Shown one piece after another: positions 7,701-12,433 of a stretch of DNA of 13,574 nt. The stretch is from Methylotenera_A sp031369365. GTDB lineage: Bacteria; Pseudomonadota; Gammaproteobacteria; Burkholderiales; Methylophilaceae. The notes below the pieces were generated by a model. It worked only from the letters and a program-made list of their open reading frames with translations, did no database searches and was not told where the DNA came from. The stretch spans positions 1 through 13,574 of the forward strand of contig JANMOP010000056.1 of NCBI GenBank assembly GCA_031369365.1, in the 5' to 3' direction. Position 1 is the first letter of the stretch, and each line of letters begins with the position of its first letter. The position numbers and the translations under genes were made by a program.

Positions 7701-8257
7701 GTGTAGGGAACGACCCACGCTATACGCCCACTACCTGCTTTGAAACTTTTCCTTTTCCAGAAGGTTTAACACCAAATTCGTTATTGGCAATGTTGCCGCC
7801 CTCACCCCAACCCCTCTCCCAAAGGGCGAGGGAATTAAACTCCCTTCCCCCTGTGGGGGAAGGGTTGGGTATGAGGGAAAACATAGGGATGAGGGAAGCC
7901 ATGGTGACGAGAGAAGCAATAAGCAAAAATATCGCCACAGCTGCCATCCACCTCAACCAACTACGCGAAAATTGGCTTAACCCTGCGGAATGGGTTGATT
8001 GGGCGATTACGCCCGAAGAAGCCCAAGCAGGTTACCCCAAACGTGCAGTTGCCAAAGCAGGGTTTGAAGCGGAGCTTAAAAAGCGCACTTTAACCAATTT
8101 ATATAACCAACGCCCCACTTGGTTAGATAGCGCCCACAAAGCTTTAGATAGCTCTGTAGCAGTCGCTTATGGCTGGGCAGATTACACCGCTTTAATGCCT
8201 GATGATGAGATTTTGCGGCGTTTGTTAAAACTTAATTTAGAGCGAACAAATAGATGA
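4781..8257 (+). CDS. MmeI-like type IIG/IIL restriction-modification enzyme carrying an inserted DUF559 nuclease domain
   Basis: This is a single-chain restriction endonuclease and adenine methyltransferase. The nuclease part has Asp59 and Glu69-Tyr-Lys71, the same spacing as the D-X9-E-X-K site of MmeI. A helical spacer follows, then the methyltransferase: GAHYT (296-300), SAM motif VLDPACGSGNF (372-382) and catalytic NPPF (658-661). A target-recognition region runs to FETFPFPEG, and the helical end includes LTNLYNQRPTWL. The gene is 1158 aa because two segments are foreign. Residues about 473-646 carry palindromes and a complete DUF559 domain; residues about 1004-1047 carry another palindrome pair and an 18-bp tandem repeat. 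Without them it would be about 940 aa, near MmeI (919). An in-frame TAA at 4769 and the lack of an earlier start fix the ATG, though it has no good ribosome binding site. It lies 38 nt after mfd and overlaps the next gene by 4 nt. Whether the enzyme is still active with the insert is unknown. Confidence 0.9.
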   Translation: MTPQAFIAHWQHNNITERAGAQQHFNDLCEVLGMEKPRDAENYSFERGVKVIGGQGWADVWKRGCFAWEYKAPNKDLNAALKQLMTYALPLESPPLLVVSDLRTIEIHTHFTNTVSEIHRIAITDLTQPETLQKLRWLFEEPERFKPQRTTYAVTELAAKRIGEIAERLNARENAAEDVAHFLIQCVFCMFAEDAKLLPEKLFETVLDKSNPDGSKAQKRLSELFNAMQAGGDFHMTDIPWFNGGLFKIVNVPALQTNDVISLLNAGRMDWSQIEPAILGTLFERGLNPNMRSQLGAHYTDPATIMKIIRPVVEQPLLAEWAVVKAKIAALAPQMKLIGIGKSSKSSHPNKEMAEGYQLFRDFLTRLRGFKVLDPACGSGNFLYLALKTLKDLEHRVNLEVETFGLHRELIIETSPANVLGIELNPYAAELARVTVWIGEIQWMLAHGYQYRKDPILAPLDHIENRDAILNMASPLPLTPLPADDGNGLSNSAALLPLPLGEGWGEGAHADDRDVTSIVKNKVPAQLLKFARELRVNQTDAENLLWGILRDRRLLNLKFRRQYPIAPYILDFFCHEAKLAIELDGGQHLEQKIDDDKRDAFIKAQGIKVLRFWNNDVFTNTEGVLEAIYTTLTPTPLPKGEGLITEAAWPKVDAIVGNPPFLGQRFMLKEMGENYTAALRTCFKSRVDGNADLVMYWLEKSRMQIANGQAQYAGFVTTNSVRGGSNQKTLVKIIETSQIFEAWSDEEWVNAGAAVRVSLVCFGKHTSEIKLNNKPVTHINADLTSGNEANLTSAMPLTANKSVAFSGFQMNGSFDVPFELAQTWLKQPNPNGKPNIDVLHPYCNAKDITSRNRNQWVIEFTGLTEHEAMLYEKPFEQILMLVKPERDLKKEAYLREKYWLHKRNSPEMRAAIRGLGRFIATPMVSKHRLFVWLPETKVPENAAIVIARNDDTTFGILHSRFHELWSLKMCTWMGVGNDPRYTPTTCFETFPFPEGLTPNSLLAMLPPSPQPLSQRARELNSLPPVGEGLGMRENIGMREAMVTREAISKNIATAAIHLNQLRENWLNPAEWVDWAITPEEAQAGYPKRAVAKAGFEAELKKRTLTNLYNQRPTWLDSAHKALDSSVAVAYGWADYTALMPDDEILRRLLKLNLERTNR
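6197..6706 (+). mobile_element. DUF559 nuclease cassette flanked by inverted palindromes, inserted in frame
   Basis: The left boundary is a pair of palindromes (6197-6300) ending in a perfect 9-bp hairpin (6268-6288) and the tail TTGGGGTGAGGG. The right boundary (6672-6706) starts with the reverse complement of that tail and continues into a hairpin. The two inner ends match as inverted repeats of 21 and 22 nt, differing by one extra G. The 371 bp between them encode a full DUF559 domain (about residues 528-632): ARELRVNQTDAENLLW, YILDFF (Asp571), ELDGGQH (Glu582, Asp584, His588) and KVLRFWNNDV. DUF559 belongs to the Vsr/PD-(D/E)XK-like nucleases and is usually a small stand-alone protein. 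The cassette sits between RDAILN and AAWPKVDAIVGNPPF, which are adjacent in the MmeI-like family. Treating it as a mobile unit is inference. Confidence 0.7.
6672..6705 (+). repeat. 34-bp palindromic repeat, copy 1
   Basis: The C-rich tail (6672-6683) is followed by a near-perfect 10-bp stem with an AAA loop (6684-6706, one mismatch). It is identical over 34 bp to 7799-7832. Here it is translated as TPTPLPKGEG. Confidence 0.9.
7799..7877. repeat. 34-bp palindromic repeat, copy 2, paired with an inverted partner
   Basis: Bases 7799-7832 repeat 6672-6705 exactly but in a different reading frame, giving PSPQPLSQRAR. After a 9-nt AT-rich spacer comes a partner in the opposite orientation: a perfect 10-bp stem (7842-7851 with 7855-7864) and the tail TTGGGTATGAGGG. 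The pair lies in frame between FPFPEGLTPNS and the C-terminal helical domain of the MmeI-like enzyme. Confidence 0.9.
7868..7921 (+). repeat. 18-bp degenerate tandem repeat (3 units)
   Basis: Three 18-bp units encode GMRENI, GMREAM and VTREAI. The first unit overlaps the tail of the preceding palindrome (7865-7877), suggesting that the tandem grew from it. It keeps the frame because 18 is a multiple of three. Confidence 0.65.
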
Positions 8258-8799
8258 TGGGTTGTAAGTTTAAAGTAGGTGATGCTGTGTTTTACCCCGC
8301 ATACGGCTACGGGATTGTGCTTAAAGCCTCACATTATTCATTCACCATAGATTTTGGTAAGCATGGTATTCGCCCGCTTAATGTAAGCAATGATATACGA
8401 CTGGCAACAGAGGCAGATAAAGACTGGCCACCGCCACCCCCTAACGAAGCCGAGCCGTGTGATTTAAAAGCTACGCTAGAAGCCCTAACCAAAGAAATTA
8501 CAAGCTGGGAGCTAGCAATCAATTACTACGGCAAAACCTATGATAATGATGATGATTATGACCATGAAATTTACATACGTTATTGCTTGCATGGCACATT
8601 AAATGGCCTAAAAGCTACAAAAACAACCATACCCAACCATTTATCGACCAGACTTAAAATCGCAGATGCAAAGTTTATTACAATAACTCGCCCATCTCAA
8701 TTTATTGGGCGTGGTTATAATCACTGTGATGAAACTGCTTTTTGGTATTATTATCGGTTTCCAAACACATTTTTTAACGATATAGAAAACGATAACTAA
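8254..8799 (+). CDS. Unknown 181-aa protein with SH3/Tudor-like N-terminus, partner of the MmeI-like gene
   Basis: I do not recognise this family. The N-terminal 50 residues (FKVGDAVFYPAYGYGIVL, then TIDFGKHGIRPL) read like a small beta-barrel of the CarD/KOW/Tudor kind, which often binds nucleic acid or RNA polymerase. A proline run (PPPPP) and an acidic stretch (YDNDDDYDHE) follow, then an aromatic C-terminal half (FWYYYRF). There is no signal peptide or membrane segment. The ATG at 8254 overlaps the TGA of the MmeI-like gene (ATGA), so translation is probably coupled; a second ATG at 8257 is an alternative start. The overlap suggests an accessory or control role in restriction-modification, but nothing in the sequence proves it. 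The gene lies directly before the mfd fragment, at the right edge of the possible island. Confidence 0.75.
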   Translation: MMGCKFKVGDAVFYPAYGYGIVLKASHYSFTIDFGKHGIRPLNVSNDIRLATEADKDWPPPPPNEAEPCDLKATLEALTKEITSWELAINYYGKTYDNDDDYDHEIYIRYCLHGTLNGLKATKTTIPNHLSTRLKIADAKFITITRPSQFIGRGYNHCDETAFWYYYRFPNTFFNDIENDN

Positions 8800-8822
8800 T
8801 GCTTGAAAAATAATCGCAAACT

Positions 8823-8910
8823 CGACCGCCGCTACCGCATGAATGGATTCGATAAATTGCGAGTGGCCGTTCAGTTAAGCAATTTGGCTCTACGGGTAGA
8901 ATTCGTGAGA
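8823..8910 (+). pseudogene. Diverged fragment of an mfd 3' end
   Basis: These 88 bp align without gaps to 4631-4718 in mfd. By hand count about 63 of 88 bases and 22 of 29 codons (as amino acids) agree, for example DRR.RMNG.DKLRV and RVEFV. Eleven codons differ silently and seven by replacement, so the copies diverged while both were functional genes; this is not a recent duplication. The final codons of Mfd are missing, and a REP palindrome starts 14 nt further on. A frame with TTG at 8803 runs through it to 9042, but I see no reason to call that a gene. Confidence 0.8.
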
Positions 8911-8924
8911 ATTTGCAATGCCCA

Positions 8925-8997
8925 TGTAGGAGGGGCTTGTAGCCCCGAACAGCAAGGTGAAATAGCAAACAGTTCGCGGCTGCAAGCCGCTCCTACA
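8925..8997. repeat. Inverted pair of REP-type palindromes, possible bidirectional terminator
   Basis: Copy one (8925-8949) and the reverse complement of copy two (8973-8997) agree at 22 of 25 positions. Each forms its own hairpin: GGGGCT/AGCCCC (8932-8937 with 8941-8946) and GCGGCT/AGCCGC (8976-8981 with 8985-8990). The core TGTAGGAGcGGCTTG is of the type common as REP or BIME elements in Pseudomonas and relatives. It lies between convergent genes, where it could end transcription from both sides. The TAG stop of the AddA-like gene is part of copy two. Confidence 0.85.
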
Positions 8998-11900
8998 GAT
9001 CAATTAACTTGCCAGCACTTAGAAAAAACACCGCTTGTTTAATGATTAAATTTTCGTGTGAAAACAAGGCGGCATAGTGCGCTAACTGCGGACGATGTTG
9101 CTCGGCGGCTATTCCTAGATCAAGCGCTTCATCCATAGCCGTCAATTTGTAATCAATAATCCAGCGCGTTTTTGTTTTGGTAGATAAGTCTTCTTCAATA
9201 AAAGTTAGGTCAATGCGATGTTCTTGCGCTATATTATCTTTCACAATTGTAGTGATGCTTAATTCGGCTTGCGTCGATGCTCTGCGAGCCAATAACCATG
9301 CGCCTTGTGGGCTTGTTATGGTTTGCTTTAAAGCGGCGATGATGAGCGACACTTGTTTTTCGACCTCATTTTTAGCATGACCGCGTTGCAAAAGCCAAAA
9401 CTGCATGGCCTGCGAGGCATTATCCACGCGGCTTGCAGGCCAGTGCTCTAAACCCTTATTTACAATCATTTCCATGTATAAATGCGCCAGCGAGCCGCAA
9501 TCGGCGGCCAGATTTAAAGCTGCTAAAGGTAAGCTCTGTTTAGTTTGCAGCTTGTTTAACGTAATTGCTGTGGCTTTATCTAGCTGTAATTCGGCGGGTA
9601 TTTGCGGATCTTTTAGTCGCACCAAACGCGGCGTGAAGTTGGCTATTTCTTCTTCTAAAATGGATTCCCGCTTGCGCGAGGATGACGGATTAGAGGGGGA
9701 GCCATCGTTAATTTCGACTTCATACTCTTGTGAAACCGCGCTCCACAGCAAATCTAAATAACTATTTTTTGTGGGTTTAATTTCGCCTTTTGCATTTTGG
9801 TTGGCAATTCCCACTAAGTGTAGTTTTCGCTCGGTGCGTGTAGCGGCTACATATAGCACGCGTGCGTCCTCGTTGGTCTCGCGTAGGTTTTCTAACGTTT
9901 CCAGATAATCATAAGCGCTCACATTATTATCGTGGTTTTTATCACGGGCACCCTTGGGAATATAGGCGGCGGAGAGCAGTTCTGGCTGATTATCTACGCT
10001 CACTTCCTCCCACAATACCAGCGGTTTATCGCTATTGTTACCACCACTTTTTGCACCTAGGCCTGGCAAAATGACGGTATCAAACTCTAGCCCTTTAGAT
10101 TTATGAATAGTCATCATTTGCAAATACTCGCCGTGACTATCGGGTGTGGCGAATAGCTTGTTGATTTCACTCACCATACGCTCTGGCGAGAATTGGTTGC
10201 TGCGGTCTAACTTATCCAAACACGCAAAAAAAGCTTGCACATCCACAATATCGCTTTGCTCCCACAAACAAGCGGTGCCGTTTAACATGAGCCAGATGCC
10301 ACGAATCCAGCGGCTCACATTCACGCGACCTTGTGTGGAAAAAGCCTCAAGAAAAACATCGCGCAGATGCTTTAAACGCATTTGGCCATCGGCAGATAAA
10401 GCATTCACAATGTCGTCATTTTGCATCAGCGACCAGATGGTAGCGTGATGATTGCGGCCTGCCAGTGCATGTAAATCGTGCAGCGTAAGGCCGCACCAAG
10501 GCGCGCGTAATAGCGAGAGCCAATTCACACGGTCTGCGCGGTGGTGCAGCGCATGGGTGAGGGCGAGCAAATCTTGTACAATTTGGCGGCCTTGCAACGC
10601 TTCAATCTCGACTGCTTGAAACAAAATATCTTTGTGCTCACGCCGCAATTGGGTGACCAGCGCCGCCAAATGTTTTTTAGCACGCACTAAAATGGCGATT
10701 TTTTTAGCGGGGTTTTCTGCGCGTTCGCGCTGAATAATTTTGATAATTTCAGCTGCTTCTTTTGCCTGCGCTACAGCCACAGTTTCATCTTTCAGCTTAA
10801 TAATCGGATGTATTTCAACACCGCCAGAAGGCGCATGCTTATTAGACCCTGCAATGCTGCTTGCAATACCGCTTGCAATAAAGGCCCGGTAACGAATCGC
10901 CCCTTGCGCTTCGTCATCTAATACGGGGAAGATGGGTGCAAAAGTAGTATTAATCCAATCGACCACAGGCGGGCAAGAGCGGTTGTTGCGGTAAAGCTGT
11001 AACCGCGCTAGCTTAATATCGCCAATGCCACGGCTGGAAGCGTGAATAAACTGCGCCACGTTGGCTTTGCGAAAGCGATAAATCGACTGCATGGGATCGC
11101 CCACACAAAACAAGGTTCTTCTGTCGCCTAGTTGCCAACCCAGTGTAAGCTGTTTCATCAGTTCAATTTGGCTGGGGCTGGTGTCTTGAAATTCATCCAC
11201 CAGTAAATGCTGAATTTGATAATCCAGCTTGAGAGCTAAATCTGTCGGCTCGCCAAAATTGTCGGATAAAGCTCTGGTTGCGCGCTGCGAAATCTCTACA
11301 AAATCTACCTCACCTGCGCGCTGAAACGTTAACCACAATTGCGCCACCGCCAAGTTGAGTAGTTTAGAAAGCGTGCTGATGATTTGCCAACTCGCTTCAT
11401 TGTTGTTTAAATTAGGCAAGGCGCGGACGTGATGCAAAGCGCTGGCGTGATGCAAAGCACTGGCGTTTTTAAGTGCAGCTATCGCTTCCAAAAGTGCCTG
11501 TTTTTGTGCTTTGCCTGCTTCGGTTGCAGGAAAACCATGGCGTTTATCGACTGCTTCACGTGCTTCCCCGTTATCTTTCAATAGTAAATCTGTCACTGCA
11601 CACCACATCGGTAGTGCCTCATGCTTGGCTTGAATCGGGGTTTCCCAATCAATTAATAGTGCCACAGCATGATCGCAAGGCAAGTTGGATGCGGCAAAAC
11701 GCGCTATTGGCATAAGTAATTGCTGAAAAGCCAATGGCAGGGCTTGCACTGCAGCTTCTAACGCTTGTTCAACCAAGTAGCGTAGCGTGTCTTGCAATTG
11801 TTCTGGATCAATTTCGTGCTGCGCCTGCTTTAGCCACTGGTCGCGCATGGAAAGCATTTTGACTAATAAATTGGATAGCTTATTCGCGTCATTATCTACA

Positions 11901-12433
11901 TAACGGAGTGCCGCTTTTACAACGTCACCGTGATTTTCATGTTCCAGCAAAGCCAGCGTTTGTTGCGCGGCTTGCGCATATAAAGTGCTTGCATCATCGG
12001 TTACACGCGGTTGTGCGCCAAAACGGCTCATTAGCGGCATTTGCCTTGCCAAATAGCCACACAAGCTATCAATTGTAAAAATACGCAAACGCGATGGATT
12101 TTCTATGAGCTTCCAATCTTTAGCTTGCCCATGCTGTATGGCTTGCAGGCTAAGTTGGTAAGTGATTTGTTTGTGTGCAGCATTGGGTGGTGTTTGGTTT
12201 GCGGCTGCAATTAAACTATCTAAAATGCGCAAACGCATTTCTGCCGCCGCCTTGTTAGTAAACGTGATGGCGATAATTTCTTCAGGCTCGTTCACGGTTT
12301 GCAACAACTTTAAATAGCGCTGTGTGAGCAGCTCGGTTTTGCCAGCGCCTGCTGGCGCTTCGATAATAAATGAGCTTAGTTCGAGTGCGCGTAGGCGATT
12401 TTCCGCATCAATGTTTAATAAATCTGCGCTCAT
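8993..12433 (-). CDS. AddA/RecB-like UvrD-family helicase-nuclease
   Basis: This is a superfamily 1A DNA helicase with a C-terminal nuclease, expected to process double-strand breaks for recombination together with its upstream partner. Visible in order are Walker A APAGAGKT (Lys32), ITFTNKAAAEMR, DEFQDTSPSQ (413-422), VGDPMQSIYRFR (around 446), MTIHKSKGLEFD (His777) and YVAATRTERK (Arg866). The nuclease domain follows: GSLAH, Asp1075 in RIDLTF, and Asp1094-Tyr-Lys1096 in IIDYK. The length, 1146 aa, is usual for AddA/RecB proteins. The ATG overlaps the upstream stop (ATGA), so translation is coupled. Two oddities are a palindromic repeat translated at residues about 916-924 (PSSSRKRES) between helicase and nuclease, and a tandem ASALHH repeat near residue 325. 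The last codon's stop lies inside a REP. The family is often annotated only as a UvrD-helicase domain protein, so no symbol is given. Confidence 0.88.
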   Translation of the reverse strand: MSADLLNIDAENRLRALELSSFIIEAPAGAGKTELLTQRYLKLLQTVNEPEEIIAITFTNKAAAEMRLRILDSLIAAANQTPPNAAHKQITYQLSLQAIQHGQAKDWKLIENPSRLRIFTIDSLCGYLARQMPLMSRFGAQPRVTDDASTLYAQAAQQTLALLEHENHGDVVKAALRYVDNDANKLSNLLVKMLSMRDQWLKQAQHEIDPEQLQDTLRYLVEQALEAAVQALPLAFQQLLMPIARFAASNLPCDHAVALLIDWETPIQAKHEALPMWCAVTDLLLKDNGEAREAVDKRHGFPATEAGKAQKQALLEAIAALKNASALHHASALHHVRALPNLNNNEASWQIISTLSKLLNLAVAQLWLTFQRAGEVDFVEISQRATRALSDNFGEPTDLALKLDYQIQHLLVDEFQDTSPSQIELMKQLTLGWQLGDRRTLFCVGDPMQSIYRFRKANVAQFIHASSRGIGDIKLARLQLYRNNRSCPPVVDWINTTFAPIFPVLDDEAQGAIRYRAFIASGIASSIAGSNKHAPSGGVEIHPIIKLKDETVAVAQAKEAAEIIKIIQRERAENPAKKIAILVRAKKHLAALVTQLRREHKDILFQAVEIEALQGRQIVQDLLALTHALHHRADRVNWLSLLRAPWCGLTLHDLHALAGRNHHATIWSLMQNDDIVNALSADGQMRLKHLRDVFLEAFSTQGRVNVSRWIRGIWLMLNGTACLWEQSDIVDVQAFFACLDKLDRSNQFSPERMVSEINKLFATPDSHGEYLQMMTIHKSKGLEFDTVILPGLGAKSGGNNSDKPLVLWEEVSVDNQPELLSAAYIPKGARDKNHDNNVSAYDYLETLENLRETNEDARVLYVAATRTERKLHLVGIANQNAKGEIKPTKNSYLDLLWSAVSQEYEVEINDGSPSNPSSSRKRESILEEEIANFTPRLVRLKDPQIPAELQLDKATAITLNKLQTKQSLPLAALNLAADCGSLAHLYMEMIVNKGLEHWPASRVDNASQAMQFWLLQRGHAKNEVEKQVSLIIAALKQTITSPQGAWLLARRASTQAELSITTIVKDNIAQEHRIDLTFIEEDLSTKTKTRWIIDYKLTAMDEALDLGIAAEQHRPQLAHYAALFSHENLIIKQAVFFLSAGKLIDL
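9660..9688 (-). repeat. Palindromic repeat of the ATTCCC..GGGAT type within the AddA-like gene
   Basis: The plus strand reads ATTCCCGC TTGC GCGAGGAT, an imperfect hairpin of the widespread 'GTCATTCCCGC..GCGGGAATCCA' kind. It is translated on the minus strand as PSSSRKRES in the variable linker before the nuclease domain. It is unrelated in sequence to the palindromes in mfd and the MmeI-like gene. Confidence 0.65.
11429..11464 (-). repeat. 18-bp tandem repeat in the AddA-like gene
   Basis: Two 18-bp units, 11429-11446 and 11447-11464, differ at one base and encode ASALHH twice; a weaker third unit gives VRALPN. The repeat keeps the frame and lies in a poorly conserved stretch before VDFVEISQRA. 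Confidence 0.85.

Larger units (their letters stand above)
4719..8910. other. Candidate restriction-modification island bracketed by two mfd 3' ends
   Basis: The intact mfd end stops at 4742 and a second, diverged copy of mfd codons lies at 8823-8910. Between them are the MmeI-like enzyme and its overlapping partner. The arrangement suggests insertion at the mfd 3' end, with one copy belonging to the resident gene and the other brought in. No integrase, transposase or clean attachment site was seen, so the mechanism is unknown. Confidence 0.45.

Noticed and set aside
6197..7877. CRISPR array suggested by repeated GC-rich units
   Set aside because: Copies are few, irregularly spaced, in both orientations and within an open reading frame; there are no regular spacers.
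7720..7956. Two overlapping minus-strand open frames opposite the MmeI-like gene
   Set aside because: Both are shadows created by the stop-poor palindrome pair and show no recognisable domain.
4781..8257. PglX (BREX) or DrmMI (DISARM) as the identity of the methyltransferase
   Set aside because: The N-terminal D-X9-E-X-K nuclease fits a stand-alone MmeI-like enzyme, and no other BREX or DISARM genes are nearby.
8803..9042. Open frame of 79 codons after the small gene, starting with TTG
   Set aside because: Its start is an mfd fragment and the rest is REP and reverse-strand coding sequence; it is treated as a gene remnant rather than a protein.
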